Shown piece by piece: positions 9,355-17,670 of a stretch of DNA of 64,000 nucleotides (its first letter is position 1; each line of letters begins with the position of its first letter). Where the stretch lies: contig CAZXFH010000003.1 of assembly GCA_964640055.1 (NCBI GenBank), positions 1-64,000 on the forward strand. Direction: 5' to 3'. The position numbers and the translations under genes were made by a program. Source of the stretch: CAZXFH01 sp964640055 (GTDB taxonomy: Bacteria > Fidelibacterota > UBA2242 > JAFGTP01). The notes under the pieces are model-generated. The model ran no database searches. It was given only the letters and a program-made list of their open reading frames with translations, and was not told the DNA's origin.

Positions 9355-10719
9355 TTATTTGCCAATACAAAATTGATTGAAAATATTATTCAGGATCTCC
9401 TCGTTGGTCGTTTTCCCCAGAATTTCGTCCATGGCGCTCAAGGCCCAACGTAAATCAGTTATTACGAATTCGGCAGCTAGTTTGTTCCGCACCGCAGATT
9501 GGGCTTTTTGCAGGGCCTGATGGGCTTTTTGTAGAGCCAGGTGATGTCGTTTTTGGGTAATAAGGCGCTCTTCGTGCATTGGTATTTTGGCTTTGATGCG
9601 CTTAACCATCAGGTCGGCCAGCTGATGAATTCCCGCGTGGGTCTTGGCGGAGATTTGGGCTTGAGGGGCCGGGTTCAAATAGCGCGTAGCGGCGGCTATT
9701 TGCTGAGGGGTGGCAATGTCGGTTTTATTTAACACATATATATGTTCGGTGCCGTCGTGGGGCAATTGGGTTGGGGGGCGTTGGTTCAGCGGTTGGGTAA
9801 GGTCGATCACTTCCAGAACCAGATCCCCCTGAGAAAGAATGTTATAGGTTCGTTGGATTCCCAAGGATTCCAGGGTGTCGGCGGTATCACGCAAACCAGC
9901 CGTATCAACCAACCGAAATTGGAGGCCGCCCCGCCGGAAAGACTCTTCAATAGCGTCGCGCGTAGTGCCCGGGTAAGGAGAGACAATGACCCGCTCCTCC
10001 TCCAGTAGGGCGTTCAGCAGGCTGGATTTACCACTATTCGGAGCGCCGACGATAGGCACCAGCGCGCCATCTAGCAGCAGACGGCCGTATTGGTAGCTGT
10101 TCGTCAAAGTTTTAATGTTATTCGTAAATTGCGCCAGGCGCTGTTGGATTTTGACGTAGGGGGTAAACTCAATTTCTTCCTCACTGAAGTCCAGTTCCAA
10201 TTCTAAGAGGGAAATTAGGTCGATTAGTTCTTGACGCAGCGTCTGCATTTGTTGACCAGTGCGGCCGTCCAGCAAATGGCGCGAAGTGCGATGAGCGGCC
10301 TGGGTTTTGGAATGAATCAAAGCGTTAATCCCTTCGGCCTGGCTGAGATCCAGTTTGCCGTTTAAGAAGGCCCGTTTGGTAAACTCACCCGGTTGGGCCA
10401 GGCGGGCATCCTGGCGGGTACAGAGATCGATGACCGTTTCGACAATATAGGGGCTGCCATGACAATTGATTTCGACCAGGTTTTCGCCGGTATAGGAGTT
10501 AGGGGTTTTAAAATAGGTTACCAGGACATCGTCAAGAACCTGACGGCCCTGATATACTTTACCGTATATGGTGTGGTTGGGATGGATTGCGTGGGAACTT
10601 TTAAAGATAGCGTTAAGCACTTCGAGTGATTTTTCACCTGACAAGCGTATGATAGCGATGGCACCGTAACCATGGGGTGTTGATAAAGCGACAATCGTGT
10701 CCTCGGCATAAGGAGTCAT
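9355..10719 (-). CDS. mnmE: tRNA modification GTPase MnmE (TrmE)
   Basis: A 454-residue protein of normal length. The N-terminal tetrahydrofolate-binding domain covers about residues 1-120 (DTIVALSTPHGYGAIAIIR, NCHGSPYI). Helical segments flank a G domain with Walker A GAPNSGKSS near residue 226, the PGTTRD switch and DTAGLRDT. The G4 motif is NKTD. The C-terminus is FCIGK, with the conserved Cys-x-Gly-Lys end needed for modification. It acts with MnmG, encoded next. It sits 6 bp downstream of yidC in the canonical rpmH-rnpA-yidD-yidC-mnmE order, although a jag gene is missing between yidC and mnmE. Confidence 0.97.
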   Translation of the reverse strand: MTPYAEDTIVALSTPHGYGAIAIIRLSGEKSLEVLNAIFKSSHAIHPNHTIYGKVYQGRQVLDDVLVTYFKTPNSYTGENLVEINCHGSPYIVETVIDLCTRQDARLAQPGEFTKRAFLNGKLDLSQAEGINALIHSKTQAAHRTSRHLLDGRTGQQMQTLRQELIDLISLLELELDFSEEEIEFTPYVKIQQRLAQFTNNIKTLTNSYQYGRLLLDGALVPIVGAPNSGKSSLLNALLEEERVIVSPYPGTTRDAIEESFRRGGLQFRLVDTAGLRDTADTLESLGIQRTYNILSQGDLVLEVIDLTQPLNQRPPTQLPHDGTEHIYVLNKTDIATPQQIAAATRYLNPAPQAQISAKTHAGIHQLADLMVKRIKAKIPMHEERLITQKRHHLALQKAHQALQKAQSAVRNKLAAEFVITDLRWALSAMDEILGKTTNEEILNNIFNQFCIGK

Positions 10720-10725
10720 TGACCT

Positions 10726-12534
10726 CTATTTAAACTGCTTCCGTTGCATTTCCTTGGCGCGTTGTTTCTGCAGCTCGCGCATTCTTTCCAGCCGCGAGGA
10801 CCATTTTTTTCTCTTGGTCTTTTTCGGCTTTGGTTCGGGGGTGAAGTACTTTTGCTGTACCATGGTCAGAATATTGAATAGGGTATAGTAAAGATTAAGT
10901 CCGGAGGGAAATTTGTTGAAAATAAAGAAGAAAACCAGCGGCATAAGGTACATCATTGATTTCTGCTGTGGATTGTTGCCGGTACCGGAGATTTTTTGCT
11001 GTAATATTTGACTGAGGACCATTAGGAAGGGAAGCACGTTGACATACTGACCGTAGAGAGGGATTGAGAATGGCAGGGTATAGATCGTATCCGGGGCTGA
11101 CAAATCCGTGATCCAGAGAATAAAAGGGGTGTGGCGTAACGCGATTGTGCTGCGGAAGATGGTAAACATGGCAATTAGAATCGGCATCTGTAATAGCAGC
11201 GGCAGGCAGCCACCCATGGGATTGACTCCATGTTCCTTGTAGAGTTTCATGGTGGCTTGGTTGAGTTTTTGTGGTTCGTCCTTATATTTCTCGCGCAACT
11301 CACTGATCTTGGGCTGTAGCTTCTGCATTTCTTTCATGGAGCGCGTGGATTTGTTGGTCAGGGGCGACAAGATTATTTTAACCAGAATAGCGAAGATAAT
11401 GATTACCAGCCCGTAATTGGGAATGACCTTGTTTAATTTGGTAAAGGACCACAAGACAAGTTTGCTAATTGGACGGATAATTCCGCCGAGACTCATAATA
11501 TTTTCTGTGTCTTCAGCCAGCACTTTAACGCGGTTATAATCCAGGGGACCCACAAACAAGCGCGTATGGGACGGGCGATGGCCGGGATAGGTGACCCGCA
11601 TATCAAATTTTTTGATATACTCTCCCTGGTAAGGTTCGGTGTGGGCTTGCAGCCGATAGCCCTCGGCAGGCGTTTCGGTGATAAACAATGTGGCAAAATA
11701 TTTGGTGCGAATGGCGGTCCATTTGGTATTGCCCTCGAATTTCGTCTGGTCTGGCTTACCTGGTTTGGTATCGATTTTTTCCATTTCGCCGGCAGCGCTG
11801 TAGGCATAGGCTTTGGCATAGCGGTTTTCCTCAGACAGGTCCGGTTCAGAATAGGACAGGCCGTCTTGCCAGTTAAGATAATAATTACCGGTGGCCATGT
11901 CATCGAGGAGTGCCGATAGATTAGCGGTTACTCTGACCTGGTATTTATTGCCATAAAAAGTGAGGGTCTTTTTAACTTGCGGCTGACCGTTCTGGAGCAG
12001 GCCGTAAGTAATCTGTAGAGAATCCCGGCCGCGGATTTTAAGATGGCCGGTACTAAAATGGGATGAGCTGGTACTGAGCAATGTAAAATTTTGATCCAGG
12101 GCTACCGTGTCTCCCCGGTCAATGCTAATGTAGCTAAGCAACAGCGGGTGGTTGCCATTGGCGGGTAACAATTGAACTGGGGTGGTGTCACCATTCAGAT
12201 AGGACTGATATTCTTTTAATGTAAATTGCGTAAAGGTGCCACCGCCCCGCGAACTAAGGGTGGCACGGAACAACTCAGTTTCTATCGATAGAAGGCGGGC
12301 CTCTTGTTCCCCTTTGACAAAGTGTTTCGCAGGCGAGCTTTGTTTAACCGGTTCCGGTTTCGGTGCTTGGGCCGGTGTGGGCGGGGCTGTTTGGGTTTGT
12401 TCGGGCGGCCGGCTGGTCCGGGGTTTTGAGCCCGGTGAGGTCTCTCCCTCCGGGTTAATTAATTTGTAATAAACAGGCATCAAAATAATGACAACAAATA
12501 TGAGTACAAAGGCCAGGATTGATCTTTTATCCAT
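10726..12534 (-). CDS. yidC: Membrane protein insertase YidC
   Basis: A 602-residue inner-membrane insertase of the Gram-negative type. One N-terminal membrane anchor (residues 5-25) is followed by a Pro-rich linker, a large periplasmic domain at about 60-345, and the conserved 60KD_IMP core at about 360-560. The core motif is NPMGGCLPLLLQMPILIAMF. A basic cytosolic tail (KPKKTKRKKW) probably contacts ribosomes. YidC inserts membrane proteins alone or with SecYEG. Its start ATGGATAA overlaps the yidD stop by 8 bp, consistent with translational coupling. Confidence 0.97.
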   Translation of the reverse strand: MDKRSILAFVLIFVVIILMPVYYKLINPEGETSPGSKPRTSRPPEQTQTAPPTPAQAPKPEPVKQSSPAKHFVKGEQEARLLSIETELFRATLSSRGGGTFTQFTLKEYQSYLNGDTTPVQLLPANGNHPLLLSYISIDRGDTVALDQNFTLLSTSSSHFSTGHLKIRGRDSLQITYGLLQNGQPQVKKTLTFYGNKYQVRVTANLSALLDDMATGNYYLNWQDGLSYSEPDLSEENRYAKAYAYSAAGEMEKIDTKPGKPDQTKFEGNTKWTAIRTKYFATLFITETPAEGYRLQAHTEPYQGEYIKKFDMRVTYPGHRPSHTRLFVGPLDYNRVKVLAEDTENIMSLGGIIRPISKLVLWSFTKLNKVIPNYGLVIIIFAILVKIILSPLTNKSTRSMKEMQKLQPKISELREKYKDEPQKLNQATMKLYKEHGVNPMGGCLPLLLQMPILIAMFTIFRSTIALRHTPFILWITDLSAPDTIYTLPFSIPLYGQYVNVLPFLMVLSQILQQKISGTGNNPQQKSMMYLMPLVFFFIFNKFPSGLNLYYTLFNILTMVQQKYFTPEPKPKKTKRKKWSSRLERMRELQKQRAKEMQRKQFK

Positions 12535-12775
12535 AATGTTTCACTTTCCTTTTCTTAGGTACAGGATCAAAGCCACCGGGGTGCAAGGGGTGACATTTAA
12601 TAATTCTTTTAATAATTAAAACCAAGGCCGGTCCGCAGGAATATTCTTCCAGGGATTGCAGTGCATAATTAGAACAGCTGGGGTAAAAGCGACAGCTGTT
12701 GGGAAACAGAGTGCTGAAAAACAGTTGATAGATTTTTATTAAATGCTTGAAAAAGGTTTTAGTGAGTTGCATCAT
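12527..12775 (-). CDS. yidD: Membrane protein insertion efficiency factor YidD
   Basis: An 82-83-residue protein with the YidD signature: IKIYQLFFSTLFPNSCRFYP, then SCSNYA, then HPGGFDPVP. YidD is a small membrane-associated protein that aids YidC-dependent insertion. The open frame could extend upstream to 12838 inside rnpA, but the tandem ATGATG at 12775/12772 gives the normal family length and a normal N-terminus (MQLTKTFFKHLIKIYQ). This start overlaps the end of rnpA by about 17 bp, and the 3' end overlaps yidC by 8 bp. Confidence 0.93.
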   Translation of the reverse strand: MMQLTKTFFKHLIKIYQLFFSTLFPNSCRFYPSCSNYALQSLEEYSCGPALVLIIKRIIKCHPLHPGGFDPVPKKRKVKHYG

Positions 12776-13148
12776 TAGCGTCGTATGTTTTGATAAGGTG
12801 CGCTCTGAAATCGTGCACCGAGACAGGGCCGGGGTCACCGATTACCGTAAAAACCATGGCGTAGGGGTGCATAAAAAAAGGTTTGGCGGTGCGATAGGCC
12901 TCCCGGATTTTACGTTTGATCTGGTTACGGCGAAAGGCACCTTTAATCTGCTGTAAATAGATGCCCATTCGCCACCTTGACTGTGGCTGTGCGGCCATAA
13001 GAATTGTTTGATAACGACTTCTGCGGCCCCGCTGAATAATATCCCTGCGTTGGCGAATAGAAATTGACCTTTCAGGCTTCGGTAAATCAGACCGAAACTT
13101 TTTTACGGCCGCGGCCGCGGCGTCGGGCCAGCACTTTTTTTCCACCAT
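12759..13148 (-). CDS. rnpA: Ribonuclease P protein component RnpA, start inside rpmH
   Basis: The 129-residue open frame carries the RNase P protein signature FRRNQIKRKIREAYR, preceded by LPKPERSISIRQRRDIIQRG, which matches the normal N-terminus of the family. RnpA binds the RNase P RNA and helps 5' maturation of tRNAs. The region just before LPKPE contains no ATG, GTG or TTG in frame. The nearest in-frame starts are ATG and GTG at 13148-13143, inside rpmH. Translation would then begin with about 20 extra residues (MVEKKCWPDAAAAAVKKFRS) and overlap rpmH by 62 bp. Otherwise a rare start codon is used. The identity is firm; the start is not. Confidence 0.9.
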   Translation of the reverse strand: MVEKKCWPDAAAAAVKKFRSDLPKPERSISIRQRRDIIQRGRRSRYQTILMAAQPQSRWRMGIYLQQIKGAFRRNQIKRKIREAYRTAKPFFMHPYAMVFTVIGDPGPVSVHDFRAHLIKTYDANDATH

Positions 13149-13221
13149 TGGATTGCATTCTTTTACGGAATCCGTGTTTGTTTTTTCTTTTGCGTTTGCT
13201 GGGTTGATAGGTTCTTTTCAT
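13087..13221 (-). CDS. rpmH: 50S ribosomal protein L34
   Basis: A 44-residue basic protein beginning MKRTYQPSKRKRKNKHGFRK and ending RRRGRGRKKVSV, a near-perfect L34. It starts at ATG 13219-13221 and stops with TGA at 13087-13089. It is the first gene of the minus-strand rpmH-rnpA-yidD-yidC-mnmE-mnmG cluster that flanks the origin opposite dnaA. The second half of the gene also encodes, in another frame, the N-terminus of the extended rnpA frame. Confidence 0.97.
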   Translation of the reverse strand: MKRTYQPSKRKRKNKHGFRKRMQSNGGKKVLARRRGRGRKKVSV

Positions 13222-13815
13222 GTTTTCCTCGTTTACTGATCAGTTTTAGCAGACCCGTAATTTAATAGGTCTATGGCCCATATTCAATAATATTTATGCC
13301 GGTTGAAGGCGCTTGGCAACATTGTTGATAATTAGGCTGCTAGGATGTTTTGTATCTGATGTTTTTAGAATACTATATATTGATGTATAAGCAGGATCTT
13401 CCGGTTTATTCCGGGGAAAAATCCGACGGTTATAAATGCGCTAACCCCTTGTTAATATGCGGTTTGTTTCAATCTTCTTGGCGAGTGTAAAAAAATGTAG
13501 GGGGGGGATAACAAATCTCTTGACTTTATAGAAAAAGGCCTTCATTTTAAATGTGTGCATGGCGAAACAGCTGTTGACAACTTGTTAATAAGTAATTGTG
13601 TTGAGGTCTTTGTTATTATTTTTTGGCGGGTTTGGGGGGTTGAGTGCTTGTTTTTCAGGGTCGCCTGGAGGGTGTTAAAAAGGTGTTAATTTGTTAATTT
13701 ATAATTACTTATGTTATTATATGCATTGTCTTTCCGGCTGGCTTTACAGGGCGTTAACTTTTTTTGAAGAGCAGAGGGAAAGAAAATTTTACCTAAGTCT
13801 AGGAGTGTTAATAAG
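13222..13815. other. Predicted chromosomal replication origin (oriC) between rpmH and dnaA
   Basis: A 594-bp gene-free region between divergent rpmH and dnaA, the classic position of oriC. It holds a series of related 9-mers, all in plus orientation: TGTTGATAA at 13323, TGTTAATAT at 13450, TGTTGACAA at 13572, TGTTAATAA at 13583, TGTTAATTT at 13684 and 13692, and TGTTAATAA at 13806, next to the dnaA start. They differ by one to four bases from TGTGGATAA, the complement of the E. coli DnaA box, the strongest by one or two. The 13684-13722 stretch is very AT-rich and could be the unwinding element. A G8 tract lies at 13500-13507. Promoters for rpmH and dnaA must also lie here. Confidence 0.75.
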
Positions 13816-15261
13816 TTGAGTGAAAAAACGGGTCAGAACATTCAGTCAGAGACCGGCTGTGAATCAGTTTGGGGGGGGTGTCTGGAGTATTTAAGGGGGC
13901 GGGTGCCGTCCCAGACCTATGATACCTGGTTTCGGCCGATTAAAGCCTTGTCCATAAATGGCGATCAGCTCTTCTTGCAGGTGCCCAACAAATTTTTTTA
14001 TGAATGGATTGACAGTCATTATCGGGATATCTTAGAGCGGGCTTTAAAAAAAGTGACCGGGAATGGCATTAAAATAAAATATACGGTATTAATTTCCGAA
14101 GACAAGTCTGCAAAGGGTGTTCCCGAGTCCCCGGATCCGCAGGCGCCGGCGGAGTTTGACGCACCTGCGCCGACCCCGGACCAAATCTCTACAGACTATA
14201 AGGCGCAGACCGGTATATTCGAGCGCGGCTCAAAAATTAACCATAACTATATCTTCGCACGCTTTATTGAGGGTAAGAGCAATCAATTTGCCAAAGCCGC
14301 GGCGGTGGCAGTCGCCAATTCCCCGGGCCGTACCTCATTCAACCCGCTGGTCATTTACGGGGGCACCGGGCTGGGGAAAACCCATTTAATTCAGGCGATT
14401 GGCAATGAATCCTTGAAAAACCGGCGGGCGATGCGGGTTGTGTACGTGTCTAGCGACACCTTTACCCTTGACTTTATTGCGGCAATCCAGAAAAATAAGA
14501 GCACGGAATTCTCCAAGTATTATCGGGGGATTGATATGCTTCTCCTGGATGACATTCAATTTTTTCAGGGCAAGGAATCCACTCAGGAGCAATTTTTTCA
14601 TATTTTCAACTCGCTTTACCAGCATCACAAACAGGTCGTGTTAACCACAGACAAGCACCCCCTGGAGCTGAAAGGTCTGCAGGAGCGTATGTTGTCCCGC
14701 TTTCAGGCTGGGTTAACGGTTGACATTCAGCCGCCGGATCTGGAAACCCGTATCGCGATTTTAAAGCGCAAAGCCGATGAGGACAATTTAGATATTCCCT
14801 ATGCCGTGATTGAGCATCTGGCGCGTAACATCCGTTCTAATATTCGTGAGCTGGAGGGTGCCATGATTCGTTTGTTGGCCTATTCCTCCTTGTTACGGGT
14901 GGATATTGACATCCCTTTGACCCAAAAGGTTTTAAAGGAGATCCTGGGCAATAGCAAAGCGGCCTCCGTGTCCATTGAGGATATTCAGGATGTGCTCAAA
15001 AACCGATACAATATCAGTCTGGATTTATTGGTAGGAAAAAGCCGTAAAAAAGAGGTGGCCGAGGCCCGCATGATCGCTATGTATTTTGCGCGTAAGCACA
15101 CCTCTTTATCCCTGAAAAGTATCGGTCTCTATTTTGGCGGCCGGGATCATTCCACAGTGGTGCATGCCTGTAAGTGGGTGGAGTCCAAGCTGGAGACAGA
15201 CGAGGGCTTCAGTCGGCAGCTGGCCCGTATCGGCGGTGAAATAGAGACTACTATCTCTTAA
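13816..15261 (+). CDS. dnaA: Chromosomal replication initiator DnaA
   Basis: A 481-residue protein with the full DnaA plan. Domain I (about 1-90) contains SQTYDTWFRPI. A variable linker rich in Pro and Ala is followed by the AAA+ domain, with Walker A GGTGLGKTH (residues 182-190) and Walker B LLLDD (242-246). The C-terminal helix-turn-helix carries the signature GGRDHSTVVHA. It unwinds oriC and controls initiation. The start is TTG at 13816, preceded by AGGAG at 13801-13805; no ATG fits the family start. A TGTTAATAA 9-mer lies directly before the start codon, so the gene could be autoregulated by DnaA binding. Confidence 0.98.
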   Translation: MSEKTGQNIQSETGCESVWGGCLEYLRGRVPSQTYDTWFRPIKALSINGDQLFLQVPNKFFYEWIDSHYRDILERALKKVTGNGIKIKYTVLISEDKSAKGVPESPDPQAPAEFDAPAPTPDQISTDYKAQTGIFERGSKINHNYIFARFIEGKSNQFAKAAAVAVANSPGRTSFNPLVIYGGTGLGKTHLIQAIGNESLKNRRAMRVVYVSSDTFTLDFIAAIQKNKSTEFSKYYRGIDMLLLDDIQFFQGKESTQEQFFHIFNSLYQHHKQVVLTTDKHPLELKGLQERMLSRFQAGLTVDIQPPDLETRIAILKRKADEDNLDIPYAVIEHLARNIRSNIRELEGAMIRLLAYSSLLRVDIDIPLTQKVLKEILGNSKAASVSIEDIQDVLKNRYNISLDLLVGKSRKKEVAEARMIAMYFARKHTSLSLKSIGLYFGGRDHSTVVHACKWVESKLETDEGFSRQLARIGGEIETTIS

Positions 15262-15396
15262 ATCATATTTTTTTCCTTCGTAAAACATAAATTTTTTCAA
15301 AACAAACAATAAATTTTATTGACTTTTATAAAAATATTTGGGAATATTCATATATATCGCAGTCAAATGGTAACCATTGTGAAAGGAGGATGAGTT

Positions 15397-15816
15397 ATGC
15401 CTAACCAAAACAGTGTCAACAAGGTTATTTTGGTGGGACGCTTGGGAAAGGATCCCGAGGTACGGTATACGTCCAATGGCGATGCCGTCGCTGACATGTC
15501 ACTGGCCACGTCGGAATCGTTTCGCAAAAAGAATGGCGAACGGACCGAGCGCACCGAGTGGCACAACTTGGTAGTCTGGCGCAAACGCGCTGAGTTTGCC
15601 AATAAGTACCTGAAAAAAGGACAACTGCTGTATGCTGAAGGCAAACTGCAGACCAGAAAATGGGAGGACAAAGAGGGTCAGAACCACTATAAGACCGAAG
15701 TCCAGGTGACCCAGCTGGTGCCGCTAGGCAGCTTTGTAAGGCGTGCCACAGAGGCGGAAGCACCCGCGGAAGACCAAGATTCCGAGATGGTGGAAGAGGA
15801 TGAGATTCCTTTTTAA
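15397..15816 (+). CDS. ssb: Single-stranded DNA-binding protein
   Basis: A 139-residue SSB. The OB fold spans about residues 5-110 (NKVILVGRLGKDPEVRYT, TEWHNLVVWRK, YAEGKLQTRKWEDKEG). A short acidic tail ends in VEEDEIPF, the conserved C-terminal tip that recruits replication and repair partners. It has a strong ribosome binding site (AAAGGAGG) 8 bp before the ATG. It stands alone behind dnaA rather than between rpsF and rpsR. It converges with the nucleoside kinase gene; both coding ends share TTTTTAAGGT in inverted orientation. Confidence 0.97.
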   Translation: MPNQNSVNKVILVGRLGKDPEVRYTSNGDAVADMSLATSESFRKKNGERTERTEWHNLVVWRKRAEFANKYLKKGQLLYAEGKLQTRKWEDKEGQNHYKTEVQVTQLVPLGSFVRRATEAEAPAEDQDSEMVEEDEIPF

Positions 15817-15853
15817 GGTAACTTAATTTTTTGGAACGGCTGAAAAACACACC

Positions 15854-17500
15854 TTAAAAAGAGCTTTTCCCGATAAACTCCCTGATAATGGATGTCGACG
15901 GAATTTCGGCGTCATTCACCGGGAGGAAATACCCTAAAAAGTCCAGAAGACGTTGCGCTTCCGGATAGCTGGGGTGTGTAAAGGGAATGGTGCGCAGCGC
16001 CTTTTCGGCGTGATACTTCAGGGCGCCGATTTCATAGACCAGGGCCGAGTTGAACATAATATCGGCATGGTCCTGGTAGGCGAAGATATATTTCTTTTCA
16101 GCGGCAGTGACTTTTTTCCAGAGTTCGATGGTGCTGGCCGCCTGATAATGGCGGAACTGCACATCCCGGACAATCCGGCGTAACAGGCGGCTGTCATGGG
16201 TCGGTATACGGTTAGTGTTGTCGAAGTTTAAATGGGTTAGTGCGCTGACATAGAGTTTAATTTGCACGCTAGGGGCCAGGGTGCGGGTTAAGCGGGGATT
16301 AAGACCGTGTATTCCTTCGATAAGGTAGATCGTATGGGGCGTATTGGGCAGCGTGATGTTGGATTTGGTTTTTTGGCCCGCATGAAAATCATAGACAGGC
16401 GGAGTAATGGACTGGCCTTGGGCCAGCCGCTCAAAGTCTGTGATCAGCAGTTGCAAATCCAGGGCATCCAGCGTGTCGAAATCGATATCCGGACCCTGTT
16501 CAGCTTCCAGTTCATGGCGATCTTTATAATAATTGTCTAGAGAGAGCGTATGGACATTAAAGCCCAGGACTTTTAATTGTACGGCCAGTTTTTCGGCAAA
16601 GGTGGTTTTGCCTGAGGCCGAGGGTCCAGCAATAAACACAATGGGTTTGTTTTGACGGGCGATCTCGTCAGCTATGTAGGCGATTTTTTTCTCCTGCAGT
16701 GCTTCGGCAATTTTTATTACTTCGCTGATTTGATCTGCCATAATCCGATTGTTTATATCGGGAATGGTATTCAAATCCAGAATATTACCCCATTCCACGA
16801 ATTCATTGAAAATGGCATAGAGCTTACCCTGGTTACGCAGGTAGGGTAAATTTTGAGATGCATCGACTGGCGGGCAGTGCAGGACCAGTCCCTGTTCATA
16901 GGGTTGGATGTCAAATTTATTAATGAGTCCGGTCCGGGGAGCCACGGGAGCGGGGAGCCAGTAGCTATGACCTTCCAACTGATAAAGAATCACATAATTC
17001 TGACCGGCAAATTTAAGTAGCTCTGCGGTATCAATCTGGTTGGTTTGCCGAAAGTGATGCTGGGCTTCGAAGGTTCCCAGCAGTTGCGGGGTTATGGGCA
17101 GGTCTTTTTCAATATAGTCTTGGAAGTGAGCTTGTAGGATGCTGATAAAGTCTGTGGCCTGGGTTTTGGCTATTAAAAATTCACAATATACCCCTTCATA
17201 GATGCTATGCAAAACCCTGAATGTCTTGTCAGAATAAAGTTGATGACATATATGGGCCAGAATTAAAACGGCGGTGTTTAAATATGTGCGTTTGACAGCA
17301 TCATTGAATTTGTCTAGGGTTGTGATGTGGCTAGGCTCGGTAAGGCGGGTGTTAAAGGAGGCGTATTTGTTGTTCTGCAGTACCAGATAGGGCAAATAAT
17401 TTTTTTCCGGCAGTGTAGCGGCGACCAGTTCCCGAATAGTCACGCCAGGCGGGGTGGTAATTTGCGTTGTTGCATTGATGTTGATGGTTATTTGTTGCAA
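15854..17500 (-). CDS. Nucleoside (uridine-type) kinase with ThrRS-like N-terminal domains
   Basis: A protein of about 548 residues. The N-terminus resembles a TGS domain (QQITININATTQITTPPGVT). It is followed by a region like the second additional domain of threonyl-tRNA synthetase (LHSIYEGVYCEF), then a uridine-kinase/phosphoribulokinase domain with P-loop GPSASGKTTFAEKL around residue 290. Such fusions are known in Firmicutes, Thermotogae and FCB bacteria and are annotated as uridine kinases. The open frame extends to a GTG at 17524, but the TTG at 17498-17500 has GGAGG a few bases upstream and starts exactly at the TGS-like segment, so I prefer it. Substrate specificity cannot be read from the sequence. 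Confidence 0.85.
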   Translation of the reverse strand: MQQITININATTQITTPPGVTIRELVAATLPEKNYLPYLVLQNNKYASFNTRLTEPSHITTLDKFNDAVKRTYLNTAVLILAHICHQLYSDKTFRVLHSIYEGVYCEFLIAKTQATDFISILQAHFQDYIEKDLPITPQLLGTFEAQHHFRQTNQIDTAELLKFAGQNYVILYQLEGHSYWLPAPVAPRTGLINKFDIQPYEQGLVLHCPPVDASQNLPYLRNQGKLYAIFNEFVEWGNILDLNTIPDINNRIMADQISEVIKIAEALQEKKIAYIADEIARQNKPIVFIAGPSASGKTTFAEKLAVQLKVLGFNVHTLSLDNYYKDRHELEAEQGPDIDFDTLDALDLQLLITDFERLAQGQSITPPVYDFHAGQKTKSNITLPNTPHTIYLIEGIHGLNPRLTRTLAPSVQIKLYVSALTHLNFDNTNRIPTHDSRLLRRIVRDVQFRHYQAASTIELWKKVTAAEKKYIFAYQDHADIMFNSALVYEIGALKYHAEKALRTIPFTHPSYPEAQRLLDFLGYFLPVNDAEIPSTSIIREFIGKSSF

Positions 17501-17670
17501 AAGGCCTCCGCAGTCTTCCACCACAAATTAATACGTTTAACTGGATTTGATAAGCTTATTTCACAGGTAAAAATTTGATTTGCGCATGATCTTGATGGTC
17601 TTGGTTGTAATATTGTGCTTTATTATTTATGTTTGGAGTGGTTTTTAACCTTAATGATAAGGAGCGTGCC

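Noticed and set aside
12776..12838. Longer YidD start inside rnpA
   Set aside because: It would add 21 residues before the normal YidD N-terminus; the ATGATG at 12775/12772 gives the family length.
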